DNA of 64,000 nt from the NCBI GenBank assembly GCA_964468345.1, contig CAYXVZ010000012.1:49819-113818 (forward strand), in the 5' to 3' direction. The stretch is from DALYLB01 sp964468345. GTDB lineage: Bacteria > Acidobacteriota > Blastocatellia > RBC074. The notes under the pieces were generated by a model. That model ran no database searches. It had not been told where the DNA came from and saw only the letters and a program-made list of their open reading frames with translations. Positions 27,883-36,499 of the stretch are shown here, in pieces. Every line of letters begins with the position of its first letter. Position 1 is the stretch's first letter. The position numbers were made by a program, and so were the translations under genes.

Positions 27883-28422
27883 TTATGGTTCCTCGTTGCA
27901 AAACAACCGCGCGCGAACTCTCTCGTGAACAAACTCCTCGATAAGTTGCCATCCCCAGGCCGCTTTGATCTCCGGCCGTTTGTGCGGCGTCAGAATGAGC
28001 AGGCGGTTTGAGATCAGGCCCAGTTGCGTGAGCAGCGCCGGCAGCCAGGATTCCTCGATCAGATGCATCGCGAAGCTGCAGACGATCAAATCGTAGCGGC
28101 GGCCCGCGATCGCGCCCGCGGCGATCTCTTCAAAGCGCCATCCTTCCGCCGTTCGTCCCGTGCGCGCATGGTAAGCCGCGGCCGTATAAGGGTCGATGCC
28201 GTCGATCGTTTGCGCGCCGAGCGAAGCGAGCGCCAGCGTGGCCTCGCCGCTGCCGCATGCAAGATCGAGCACACGATCCAGCGGCAATGCCCATTTCGTA
28301 ACGGCCTGCGCCAGGGCCTCCGCAATCGCGGGCTCATGCGGATTGCGGTATTCCGTGCCGCGCTCCGCGTAAAAGCCCTCCACGCCGAGTTCTTCATATT
28401 GTTTGCGGATGGATTCGTTCAC
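27883..28422 (-). CDS. class I SAM-dependent methyltransferase
   Basis: The 179-residue protein has motif I VLDLACGSGEATLAL, the acidic GIDPYT after strand 2, and the strand-4 phrase YDLIVCSFAMHLIEESWL, as in the ubiE/UbiG-like fold. The C-terminal RLLILTPHKRPEI and a helical end (WQLIEEFVHERVRARLFC) complete a short version of the fold. The start is a GTG at 28422 with a weak upstream signal. The substrate is unknown and the neighbours give no hint. It is divergent from the DUF1992 gene, with only 62 bp between. Confidence 0.88.
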   Translation of the reverse strand: MNESIRKQYEELGVEGFYAERGTEYRNPHEPAIAEALAQAVTKWALPLDRVLDLACGSGEATLALASLGAQTIDGIDPYTAAAYHARTGRTAEGWRFEEIAAGAIAGRRYDLIVCSFAMHLIEESWLPALLTQLGLISNRLLILTPHKRPEIKAAWGWQLIEEFVHERVRARLFCNEEP

Positions 28423-28484
28423 GATCGCCGGATTGTACTCTCGTTTGCCGGAGACGCAAAATTTCTGCCATACTCGATCGCGCT

Positions 28485-28817
28485 ATGATTGGATTCGAAA
28501 AAATTATCGAAGAGAAAATCCGCGAAGCCATGGACGCCGGCGAATTCGAGAACCTGTCGGGGAAGGGAAAGCCGATCGATCTCGACGCTTATTTCTCCAC
28601 GCCGTCCGATCTGCGGTTGGGCTATTCGGTCCTGAAAAGCTCCGGCTGCCTGCCGCCGGAAGTGGAACTGCGGAAGGAAATCGAAGACCTCGAAACAAAA
28701 CGCGCGTCCTGCACTTCAGAGACAGAACGCGCGCGCCTCGCCAAAGAAATCGAAGGAAAACGCCTGAAACTGCACCTGCTGACGGATAGCGGGCGAAGAG
28801 CTAGGAGGCAGGGATAG
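28485..28817 (+). CDS. DUF1992 (DnaJ-homologue subfamily C member 28 conserved domain) protein
   Basis: The 110-residue protein matches the DUF1992 pattern: IIEEKIREAMDAGEFENLSGKGKPIDLD near the start, split here across positions 7-34, and a helical second half (ELRKEIEDLETKRA). Bacterial members are short and uncharacterised. The last ten codons (GRRARRQG) are translated from the GGAGGCAG repeat element that starts at about 28797, so the natural C-terminus may have been replaced by the repeat. No clear Shine-Dalgarno precedes the ATG. Confidence 0.9.
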   Translation: MIGFEKIIEEKIREAMDAGEFENLSGKGKPIDLDAYFSTPSDLRLGYSVLKSSGCLPPEVELRKEIEDLETKRASCTSETERARLAKEIEGKRLKLHLLTDSGRRARRQG

Positions 28818-29060
28818 GAGGCAGGAGGCAGCGGCAGGAGGCAGAGATAGGAGGCAGTAGGCAGCGGCAGGAGGCAGAGATAGGAGGCAGTAGGCAGCGG
28901 CAGGAGGCAGTAACTTTCGCCAAGGCACTTTCGGATTTCGTCGTGCACTCGGCAAAGTTCCTGCCGACTGCCGCTGCCTACTGCCTCCTGCTTTCTGTCT
29001 CTCGACGATCATCTCCTGCAAACTCGCCCCTCGCCCCTCGCCCCTCGCCCCTCGTCCCTG
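28797..29060. repeat. long intergenic hairpin of GGAGGCAG words plus GCCCCTC tandem
   Basis: The left arm repeats AGGAGGCAGCGGCAGGAGG and GATAGGAGGCAGTAGGCAG several times. The right arm (CTGCCGACTGCCGCTGCC, TACTGCCTCCTGC) mirrors it around a 60-bp loop that includes ACTTTCGCC. A four-unit CGCCCCT tandem (29018-29055) follows. It overlaps the DUF1992 stop. Confidence 0.9.
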
Positions 29061-29063
29061 CCT

Positions 29064-31073
29064 TTATTTCGCTGCCAGCGCACTCATCCGCAACGAGATC
29101 GTGAAGCCATCGCGGTCCTGCACGAGGTCGAAGAAGGTTTTCAATTGCTTGTACACGGCCTGAATCGATTCCGGATCATTCGATTGCGGGAAGAGCAGGG
29201 CGCCGCCGCCACCGAAGAAATACGTCCGTTTGAAAACCAGCGTGCGCGATCCGGTTTCATATTCCATCTTCGGTTTGTACTCCGCCACCGTATCCGCGGT
29301 GAGAGGCAGGACCTCAGAGATCGTTTCCGGTTCGAAGCTGACCGGCAGCTCGATGCGGATGTCATCGTCTTCCGACCACGGATAGTGGAAGTAAACCGGG
29401 TGCCGGCGCGTCTGGTTCGGGAAGATCGGTTTCTGTCCGTATTGAAAAACAGCCGGTTGGAACAGAATTCGTTTGCCCGTGCGCTGCGCGTAATCGGGGA
29501 TTCGCAGATGATAGATTTCCGTCAGGTTTCGAACCGGATCCTTGACGTTTTCGATGCGAATGTCGGAAATCTCCGCCGAAGGCATGCGGGCTTTGAGCAG
29601 ATCGGTCAACGCCTTGCTGTGCGCTTCGGGCGATTGATTCTGCATCCGCTCTTTTCTGTCATTGCTGGCGTGCCCGGTGTATTCGATGCGCACGTCGCCT
29701 TCCAGCGAACCGTCCTCGCCGAGTTTCAGCGTCGCCTTCCGCAGGATTTTGGATTTGTTCGGCGCCGAAATCGGTGGAAGCTGAAATTGCGGACTGACCG
29801 GATCGGGGATCAGGCTCGTCGTTCCTTCTTCCTGCCAGCGCAGCATGCCGAAGGGCAGATAGGCGCCGGCCGGATCGAAAAACCGCCACCTGTCTCCCAT
29901 ATGCACGGCGACGTGGTACGACTCGAGCGCGGAGGTGAAAGGCGAGTTTTTGTTGAAGAAGCGCTCGCTGCGATCGCCCCCCTTCGCGATGCGGGCATCG
30001 AAGCCGGCGGCATTCGCCATCGCTGCAAACAGCCAATCGATTTGCATCCCCGTTCCGGAGCCGCGCCGCAGCGTATCGGCCGGATTTTTCGTCTCGGCGA
30101 TCTTCTTGCGCGCCTGCTCGTTCATCGTCGCATCGTCATTCACGTTCTTGATCTTCCCCTGGCAGAAAGCGTAAATGCGCTCGAGTTTTTCGAGATCCGT
30201 CGTCGCCCCGGCAATCAGGCCGGCCGTCGCGCGTTTCACTTCGTCATTTGGTTTGATCTGCTGTTTATTCTCTTCATACGCCTCGTTGTTGATCAGCGAC
30301 CAGATGTTGTATTCCGCATAGGCCGACACGTGATACACCATCAACCAACCGCGCAAGGTCGCTTCCGGCGGCATCATCGGCTCCGGGCGAAACGCCGGGA
30401 TATTGTTGCGGCTGGCCGAAGTCATCTGTTTCCCCTCTTCCTTGAATCGCACATCGCCGATATTGATCGCCTTCATGCGGCCGGAAGCGTACGAGGAAGA
30501 GGTATCCTTGATCAGATACCGGACCGATTGCACGGGAATTTCCATCTGGAAATCGAGAATCAAAAAGCGCGCATCCTTGCGGGTTTCCCGCCAGCGGTAT
30601 TCGATGATCGCGCCGGGTTCGAGGCTGGGCATGACGAAGGTCTTGGCCTGCGTTTTGGTCTTGCCGTATTGATAGGCCGTCGTTTCGAAAATGCCGTTCG
30701 GCCCCAACTCCACAATCTGGCCATCTGGTTTGATCGTGCGGCCGGTGATTTCCGTGATGTTGTCGCCCTTTGAATACAGGATGCGGACCTTGCCGTGTTC
30801 ATCACAGGCTTTCTGCGAGAACAGCTTGATCCGCACATAATGGCGCAATTCCGCTTTCTCTTCGCCCTTATCGACCAGGACGTCCCAGAAGAGCGCCTCG
30901 GCATCGGCGTCTTTCTCGACGACCGGCGCCTTGAGCTGCAAGTGCGCCGGATCGACGGGCTTCCATGGCTGTTCGTCGATGCCGGCCCGGCCAATGCCGT
31001 GCACGGCCAAAATCGAAAGGCAGATTTTGAGCAGGAGCGGAAGAAACTGGAGGGAATTGTAGCGGTTGAGCAT
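29064..31073 (-). CDS. DUF3857 / transglutaminase-like secreted protein, catalytic Cys missing
   Basis: The 669-residue protein has a signal peptide and a DUF3857 domain at about 50-230 (VLVDKGEEKAELRHYVRIKLFS, TIKPDGQIVELGPNGIF, MPSLEPGAIIEYRW). A transglutaminase-like core at about 290-410 and a DUF3858-like beta domain follow. In the core the site that usually reads GxCxD reads SGTGMQIDWL, so the catalytic Cys is absent, while YHVAVHMGDRWRFFDPAG keeps the His and Asp. It may bind peptides or act as a scaffold rather than crosslink. AAAGGAA precedes the ATG. It stands alone between hairpins. Confidence 0.88.
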   Translation of the reverse strand: MLNRYNSLQFLPLLLKICLSILAVHGIGRAGIDEQPWKPVDPAHLQLKAPVVEKDADAEALFWDVLVDKGEEKAELRHYVRIKLFSQKACDEHGKVRILYSKGDNITEITGRTIKPDGQIVELGPNGIFETTAYQYGKTKTQAKTFVMPSLEPGAIIEYRWRETRKDARFLILDFQMEIPVQSVRYLIKDTSSSYASGRMKAINIGDVRFKEEGKQMTSASRNNIPAFRPEPMMPPEATLRGWLMVYHVSAYAEYNIWSLINNEAYEENKQQIKPNDEVKRATAGLIAGATTDLEKLERIYAFCQGKIKNVNDDATMNEQARKKIAETKNPADTLRRGSGTGMQIDWLFAAMANAAGFDARIAKGGDRSERFFNKNSPFTSALESYHVAVHMGDRWRFFDPAGAYLPFGMLRWQEEGTTSLIPDPVSPQFQLPPISAPNKSKILRKATLKLGEDGSLEGDVRIEYTGHASNDRKERMQNQSPEAHSKALTDLLKARMPSAEISDIRIENVKDPVRNLTEIYHLRIPDYAQRTGKRILFQPAVFQYGQKPIFPNQTRRHPVYFHYPWSEDDDIRIELPVSFEPETISEVLPLTADTVAEYKPKMEYETGSRTLVFKRTYFFGGGGALLFPQSNDPESIQAVYKQLKTFFDLVQDRDGFTISLRMSALAAK

Positions 31074-31206
31074 GGCGTTTCCTTTGTCGACCCTCTGTAT
31101 GGCTCGGCCGACCGTTGCGTGCGCTTAAATTCAAGATAGGTCTGTGTACTTCGCGCGCTGAAGATCGCGCCGCAGGCAGGAATGTTTAGTTTTCAAGACA
31201 AGATAT

Positions 31207-31378
31207 GAAGGAGGCAGCGGCGGAAAAACAGGAGGCCGGAGGCAGCGGCAGGAGGCAGTGTTGATGCCACGGTTATTGTGAATCTTGCTGTATTGCCTCC
31301 TGATGCTTTGGCCAATCGCATTCTGTCTCTCCACGATCATCTCCTGCCGACTGCCGCTGCCTCCTGCCTCCTTTCCTG
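31207..31378. repeat. intergenic hairpin of GGAGGCAGCGG words
   Basis: GGAGGCAGCGGCGG, GGAGGCCGGAGGCAGCGGCAG and GGAGGCAG on the left are mirrored by CTGCCGACTGCCGCTGCC and TCCTGCCTCCTTTCC on the right. It lies between the HtrA-like gene stop and the DUF3857 gene start. Confidence 0.88.
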
Positions 31379-31382
31379 GCCC

Positions 31383-32420
31383 CTATTCCCTCTTTTCTCT
31401 TTTCGCCCGTGTCTGCGAATCTTCAGGCACAATCCGCAGGGTCGTTTTCTCGTTTTGCCGCAGTAGCGACAGTTGGCCTTCGATGCCGACCTTTTGATCG
31501 GTCAACAGGCGGTGCAGGTTGTCGATGCCGGCGATCGGCTGTTCGTCATAGGCGATGATGACGTCGCCTTCGCGCACGCCGGCCCTGGCGGCGGGGCTAT
31601 CCTCTTCGATCGAGACGACCAGCACGCCCGATTCCGCGGGCAGGTTGTAATGGCGAACGACCCGGCGGGGAATCTGAACTTCCTGGCCGGCCACGCCGAT
31701 GTAGCTGCGGCGCACGCGCCCTTCCTTGATCAATTGCCCCGCCACGTACTTCGCCGTATTGATCGCAGTCGCAAAACAGATGCCCTGCGCGGGCAGAATC
31801 ACCGCCGTATTGACGCCGATGGCTTCGCCGCGGGCATTGACCAGCGGACCGCCGGAGTTGCCGGGATTGAGCGCCGCGTCCGTCTGAATGACATTGTCGA
31901 TCAGCCGGCCGGTTCGCGAGCGAAGGCTGCGGCTGAGCGCGCTGACAACGCCGGCCGTCACCGAATACTGAAAGCCGTACGGGTTGCCGATCGCGACGAC
32001 CAGTTGGCCCACGCGGATGCGATGCGAATCGCCGAACGCGATCGGCATCAGGTTCGGCGCGTGAATGCGGATCACGGCCAGATCCGTTTCCGGATCGTCG
32101 CCGATCAACTGGGCTTCGCTGCGGCGGCCGTCCGCAAGCGTGACTTCGATCTTCACGGCCCGCTCGACGACGTGACTGTTCGTCAGCAGAAAGCCGTCCG
32201 GCGTGAAAATGAACCCGGAACCGCTGCCGCCGCGCCGGCCCCGGCCATGGGAGACTTCGATGTTGACGACCGACGGACTCACCCGCTCCGCCGCGCCGAT
32301 GACGGCCTGCGAATAGGCGTCGAAAATTTCCTCTTCGTTCGGAACCGCGGGCGCCGTTGTCGCCAGCGCGGGCTCCGATTCATACTCCTGTCCGGCCACA
32401 AATTGAAAAAACTCGCTCAC
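31383..32420 (-). CDS. HtrA/DegP-like trypsin-fold serine protease with PDZ domain, no signal peptide
   Basis: The 345-residue protein has the S1C triad: His in LLTNSHVVERA, Asp in DDPETDLAVIR and Ser in LNPGNSGGPLVN. A PDZ domain follows at about 255-330 (GVREGDVIIAYDEQPIAG). I place the start at a GTG (32420) because AAGGAG stands 7 bases upstream; the open frame reaches an ATG at 32468 that lacks such a signal. From this start no signal peptide or membrane helix is seen, which is unusual for DegP-type enzymes and suggests a cytoplasmic protease or an unrecognised export route. Confidence 0.92.
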   Translation of the reverse strand: MSEFFQFVAGQEYESEPALATTAPAVPNEEEIFDAYSQAVIGAAERVSPSVVNIEVSHGRGRRGGSGSGFIFTPDGFLLTNSHVVERAVKIEVTLADGRRSEAQLIGDDPETDLAVIRIHAPNLMPIAFGDSHRIRVGQLVVAIGNPYGFQYSVTAGVVSALSRSLRSRTGRLIDNVIQTDAALNPGNSGGPLVNARGEAIGVNTAVILPAQGICFATAINTAKYVAGQLIKEGRVRRSYIGVAGQEVQIPRRVVRHYNLPAESGVLVVSIEEDSPAARAGVREGDVIIAYDEQPIAGIDNLHRLLTDQKVGIEGQLSLLRQNEKTTLRIVPEDSQTRAKREKRE

Positions 32421-32611
32421 TTCTTTCTCCTTGTTTCGGGCGCACCAAAATAGATGCGATCCGTCCATTCTATCGCTCGGATTTGTAACCTGTATTACGT
32501 TGTTAAGTGGTTACGGGAGAAGTTGTTCCTTCGCGTGGCCTCGGGCGGGCAATCAAAGCTTGACAGCTTTGGCGCAAATAAAGATACTACCCGGGTCCTT
32601 TTCACCGGTGC

Positions 32612-32701
32612 GGAGACATGGCCGAGTGGCTGAAGGCGGCGGTTTGCTAAACCGTTGTAGGGCTAAAAACTCTACCGAAGGTTCGAATCCTTCTGTCTCC
32701 G
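32612..32701 (+). tRNA. tRNA-Ser(GCU)
   Basis: Acceptor GGAGACA/TGTCTCC, D arm, anticodon stem CGGTT/AACCG with loop TTGCTAA (anticodon GCU), a long variable arm (TAGGG...CTCTA) typical of Ser tRNAs, and T arm AAGG/CCTT with TTCGAAT. CCA follows at 32702-32704. It reads AGC/AGU codons. It lies just before the 33-44 kb cassette, and tRNA-Ser genes are common integration sites, but no repeat of its 3' end was found after the cassette. Confidence 0.96.
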
Positions 32702-32882
32702 CCATTTCCTTCCTTTACATACAATTCACATTCAATCGACTCGTAGATCGCGGATGATGGAAAGCTGCGTGGTATAAGGCATTCGCCCGTGGCTGAATAT
32801 TACATACCGATCTATTTTCACGCCTGAACTGAAATACCTTGGGAATGCACTCGCGTTTATTCCAGCGAGAGGAGGCCATCGA

Positions 32883-33740
32883 ATGCATAACCGGGTTCGG
32901 AGCAGATCCATATTCATTGAGCAAGAAAGACCTGAGCGGGAGAAGCGGACACGCAGGACCGAAACGTGGCCGCGCCGGGTCGAGGCGAATTCGGCAGGCC
33001 GGCGATGCGAAAACTGCGAGGAGATTGTCTCAACCAACGGATGCTTTTGCCCATCCTGCGGCGAACAAATCCAGCCAACGGTTGAAATCCCGGTTTGGCG
33101 ACAAGCGCGGCCGTCGTTATTTCGGCGAATGGGAGCAGAGCTGATCGATCGTATTGTTCCTTTTGTATTCCTTCCGGTGCTTGCGGTGCCGGTTCTTCAC
33201 ACAGGATTGCGGAATTATGCATGGCTTTGCGCCTTGGTGATTGGGGGATGGCATTTGATTCGCGACTGCACTCCCGCGCGGCGAAGTCTGGGGAAAAAAC
33301 TGGCTGGCATGCGCGTCGTATCCGAACGGGATCAGCGCCCCGTGCCATGGAAAAACACGATGTTGCGCAGATTGTTTCCGGCGCTCACACAGGTGGGATA
33401 TGCGGTTGGGACTGCGGAGGTTTTCGCGCGAATGATGGAATGGGACCGGTTGCGGCAAGCGATTGCCGAGCCATGGCCGGGCTTTGCCGCTTCGTCACTC
33501 TTTCTGCCGGCAATGATCTTGTGGCCGATTCTTTATGATTTGTTTTCCCTGGCGGCCATTCAAATCAGTTCTGAAGGCAAGCGGCTGGAAGATTGGGGGA
33601 CTGGGACCCGCGTTATTTTGGAAAGCGCTTATATGCAAGGATACGGCGATTGCGAGAACTGCGGTCAACGCATCTCCAATAAGCATCTTTATTGCGCATA
33701 CTGCGGCGCGGAGAATTCGCGATCTGATGCGAATCGTTGA
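32883..33740 (+). CDS. RDD-family membrane protein with zinc ribbons at both ends
   Basis: The 285-residue protein begins with a basic segment and a zinc ribbon at about 41-60 (CENCEEIVSTNGCFCPSCGE). An RDD membrane domain with helices at about 92-125 and 195-225 follows (FRRMGAELIDRIVPFVFLPV, RSLGKKLAGMRVV), and it ends with a second ribbon at about 255-275 (CENCGQRISNKHLYCAYCG). RDD proteins are small membrane transporters or partners of unknown substrate. Double ribbons are rare. It is the first gene of a + strand run, and the next gene starts 41 bp after its stop, so the two are probably co-transcribed. The start is uncertain. Confidence 0.85.
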   Translation: MHNRVRSRSIFIEQERPEREKRTRRTETWPRRVEANSAGRRCENCEEIVSTNGCFCPSCGEQIQPTVEIPVWRQARPSLFRRMGAELIDRIVPFVFLPVLAVPVLHTGLRNYAWLCALVIGGWHLIRDCTPARRSLGKKLAGMRVVSERDQRPVPWKNTMLRRLFPALTQVGYAVGTAEVFARMMEWDRLRQAIAEPWPGFAASSLFLPAMILWPILYDLFSLAAIQISSEGKRLEDWGTGTRVILESAYMQGYGDCENCGQRISNKHLYCAYCGAENSRSDANR

Positions 33741-33781
33741 GCCCGCCAACATCACGCAGCCTTGACGGGAAGGATACATCG

Positions 33782-35035
33782 ATGATGCGAATCGAAAAAG
33801 ATTGTTCACCTCTGTTCGACTTGTCGGATCTACGGGAAGCCTGGCGATATGTACAGGAACGCGCGGATCAATATCAATTGAACCGGCGGGCGGCGTCCGA
33901 GTATGCCCGGTACCTTGATCTCAATTTGCAGGATCTTCGCGTCCGACTGCTGCGGGGACAATATTCCTTCCGCCCCGGATCTGCGCAGATTGGAAGGACG
34001 TTTTCAGAAGAAATGTCCCGAATCGAATTTCTACTCGTTGAGCAGGCGGCGTATTTCATTTTGTACCGGAAATTCGACGCGGCGTTTCGACAAGTTCATT
34101 ATGGACTGCGGCCTGAATGCCATCAGGATGATGCCATTGCATTGTTGCTCGAATATCGGCAGCGTGGCGCAATGCACTTTCTGGAGGCTGGGATTCCTGG
34201 ACTTCCCGGGGGCTTATCCCCCCAGATTATTCACGGGCAACTCGAACGATTCGTCACGGAAGGAAATCTATTTCATCTGCTCGATGGATGGCTTCGCGTC
34301 AGAGAGCGATTCAAAGGACCCGGAGATCGGATGAATGATCATAGGCATTGCGCCTCTGCACTGCGCCCCGATGAGGAATATAGGGAAGTCGCCGAGAGGG
34401 TATTTCGAAATGCGCTCAAGCAGTTTGGCAGAGATGTCCTTCTGGTTGCGGGGACGAATTGGCAATCCGGCGGGGCGGACAAGGTATCCGCGCGGTCGTG
34501 GATCTCCCCCAGGTCACTCGGTTTTCTCGGGGGGACTGCGCTGGCGACTGCGATGTATCCGATCATAAAGGGGAGTTTGCAACAACGCTTCTCGGCGCCG
34601 CGGATCGGTTTCGAAACTTTGGAGAGCGAGGATTTGACGGAACTTTTCGTTGATCTCGCATTGTATGAAGTCGATCTCGGCCTCCGCAATGCCGGCGTGC
34701 ACAGCGTACGCCATGGGCATCGCCTTGTTTTCCTGTGTCCGCAGCCAGACCAATTTCATGCAGCGTTGAAAATCGCCGGAGAGCAACTGAGTAAGGTGGG
34801 ATTGCTGCTGGATCTCTCAACGATGCGTCAAGGCAGATTCGATCAGGGGCCAACTCTCTTGGGCTATCGCTTCCACCCGCGCCTGGTTGCAGCCGAGCCC
34901 ATTTGTTTCGATCGTCCTTCATCGTTGGATCCGGTTGATGACCTCGCGGGAAATTTCCGATCCACGCTCGATACGGTCTATTCACGCCTAAAGCGGCGAT
35001 TTCGGCGGCCGGCCTGGGCGCGGGGAAACAATTGA
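33782..35035 (+). CDS. reverse-transcriptase-like protein lacking catalytic aspartates
   Basis: The 417-residue protein aligns by eye with group II intron-type RTs. LREAWRYVQERADQY and LNLQDLRVRLLRGQYSFRP occupy 17-65, YGLRPECHQDDAIALLLEY stands at 107-125 where RTs have YGFRPxxxxxDA, and LALYEVDLGLRNAGVHSVR precedes 311-320. LLGYRF at 359-364 fits the RT/thumb border. The metal-binding Asp of motif A (RTs: DADI) is replaced by EAGI at 135-138, and the YADD box by RHGH at 310-313. It cannot work as a polymerase by the known mechanism; it may bind RNA or be a scaffold. GGAAGGA precedes ATG 33782. The next gene is an ECF sigma factor, about 135 bp on. Confidence 0.8.
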   Translation: MMRIEKDCSPLFDLSDLREAWRYVQERADQYQLNRRAASEYARYLDLNLQDLRVRLLRGQYSFRPGSAQIGRTFSEEMSRIEFLLVEQAAYFILYRKFDAAFRQVHYGLRPECHQDDAIALLLEYRQRGAMHFLEAGIPGLPGGLSPQIIHGQLERFVTEGNLFHLLDGWLRVRERFKGPGDRMNDHRHCASALRPDEEYREVAERVFRNALKQFGRDVLLVAGTNWQSGGADKVSARSWISPRSLGFLGGTALATAMYPIIKGSLQQRFSAPRIGFETLESEDLTELFVDLALYEVDLGLRNAGVHSVRHGHRLVFLCPQPDQFHAALKIAGEQLSKVGLLLDLSTMRQGRFDQGPTLLGYRFHPRLVAAEPICFDRPSSLDPVDDLAGNFRSTLDTVYSRLKRRFRRPAWARGNN

Positions 35036-35171
35036 ATGGGGCTGGCTCCGGGATTCTTTTACTTCGAGATCTCCGGCGCGATCTGAGGCAAGGGGCGGAA
35101 TTTTTTTCATCCAAATCGGGCCAAACTGAAATGCCCCTGCATTATTGCTATTGAAAGGGGATCCGAAGCCT

Positions 35172-35855
35172 ATGAAGGATGCAGCGATGTTATTTCAAAA
35201 CAGTGCGAAAAATGAGAATCCCGATTCACCGAGAGACGAACCGCCAACCGGTCAGAAAATCGAATCCGATCTGGCCACTCGCCTCGCTTCCAACTCGGAA
35301 GAGGCGGTCAACGAATTATTCGATGTGTACTACGGCTGGTTGGTCCGATTCTTCCGAAAAAGAGGGGTGCCGTACGCTGACGCAGAAGACCTCGCCAGCA
35401 CGACGCTTACACAGGTGATTGACAAAATTCATCTGTATGCCCCGAGAGAAGGCATTCCATTCTCCGGATGGGTTTTCAAAATCGGTAGAAACAAATTGTT
35501 CAGTGCCCGGCGATCTGAAAAGCGGCCTCCGACGACGGATCTTGAGTCCCATAGCTATCAACTGAGTTCGAATACGCTCGAGGAATTTTTATCCGATGGA
35601 CTATCGCTGGATGAAATCTCGCAGGCCGTGCAGGAGGCCATCAGTCTCTTGCCCGCGCGTCATCAGCGGGTGATCCGGCTTCGCTATTTTGAAGGAAATG
35701 AAACGAGCGCGGATCTTGCAGAAGCCTTGGGAGTGGGCATCAACACGGCGAGAACGCGCCTGTCTCGCGCGAGCGAGAAATTGAGGCTTCTGCTGGAGCA
35801 AGACCCCCGCCTGCAAAGAATTATCCGCAGAGCGGAAAAAAGGAAAGGGTGCTAA
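35172..35855 (+). CDS. ECF sigma-70 factor of the cassette
   Basis: The protein of about 227 residues has region 2 (NELFDVYYGWLVRFFRKRG, DAEDLASTTLTQVIDKIH, FSGWVFKIGRNKL) and region 4 (LPARHQRVIRLRYFEG, SADLAEALGVGINTARTRLS), the two halves of an ECF sigma factor. It probably switches on the genes that follow. I use ATG 35172; ATG 35187 has the better Shine-Dalgarno (AAGGA) and may be the true start. The N-terminal 30 residues are polar and variable. The next gene begins 5 bp after its stop and could encode its membrane regulator. Confidence 0.92.
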   Translation: MKDAAMLFQNSAKNENPDSPRDEPPTGQKIESDLATRLASNSEEAVNELFDVYYGWLVRFFRKRGVPYADAEDLASTTLTQVIDKIHLYAPREGIPFSGWVFKIGRNKLFSARRSEKRPPTTDLESHSYQLSSNTLEEFLSDGLSLDEISQAVQEAISLLPARHQRVIRLRYFEGNETSADLAEALGVGINTARTRLSRASEKLRLLLEQDPRLQRIIRRAEKRKGC

Positions 35856-35860
35856 TTACC

Positions 35861-36448
35861 ATGAAAAGAAACATGAAAAATAATCCCTCCCAGTTTGCTG
35901 GAAACGATGAACCGCCGGCATGGCTGACGGATTTGCTCTCGCTGGCGGGAGATTATGAGGCTTTTCGCGTTGCGGAAAAGGAGCCGGATGCGATTCCGCG
36001 GGAAAAGGTCCGTCTTGCCGCGGAGGCGGCTTCCGCAATGCGCAAAATGCGTCAGATGAATGAGTTGATTGAAAAAGGGCAATGGGCCTTCAGCCTGACG
36101 GGGTGCATTCTCGCCCTCGCGGGGGCGGCGCAGGCGCCGCTGACCGGAGTCTTGTCGCGCTTCGGTCTGACGCAACTCGAATTTCCGACGATTCAAACCA
36201 TCGAGCCCCTTGCCCGCATCGCGCTCGGCATCGGGCTCACTCTGACCGAAACTCTCGATTGTCTTCGCTTCGAAGTCGCTGAGAAGTATGCGCAGCCATT
36301 GCTTGTTGCCCGGTATCGCTCACGGGCGAGTCGCGAAGATCTGACGCTGCTGCTGGCGCAGGCCGCAAAGCAGTATCCACCGGATGCCTGGCGCGAGCTC
36401 GGGGAAATGGAGGAAATCGTCCAACGCGTCTATGCGAAAGCCGATTGA
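35861..36448 (+). CDS. small membrane protein following the ECF sigma factor (possible regulator)
   Basis: The 195-residue protein has a charged N-terminal helix region (PPAWLTDLLSLAGDYEAFRVAEKEP), two hydrophobic stretches (FSLTGCILALAGAAQAPLTGVL at about 80-102 and ARIALGIGLTLTETL at about 125-140) and a charged helical tail. No anti-sigma zinc motif (HxxxCxxC) is present. Its position 5 bp after the sigma factor is that of an anti-sigma partner, but this is inference from place only. Similarity to any named family was not recognised. Confidence 0.75.
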   Translation: MKRNMKNNPSQFAGNDEPPAWLTDLLSLAGDYEAFRVAEKEPDAIPREKVRLAAEAASAMRKMRQMNELIEKGQWAFSLTGCILALAGAAQAPLTGVLSRFGLTQLEFPTIQTIEPLARIALGIGLTLTETLDCLRFEVAEKYAQPLLVARYRSRASREDLTLLLAQAAKQYPPDAWRELGEMEEIVQRVYAKAD

Positions 36449-36499
36449 TAAGCCCTCTATACATTGGCGGCCGATTGAAACGAAGTCACGAGGATCGCT

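Noticed and set aside
33782..35035. Remnant of a group II intron RT
   Set aside because: The frame is intact, lies in a gene run, lacks a maturase end, and no intron RNA structure was seen around it.
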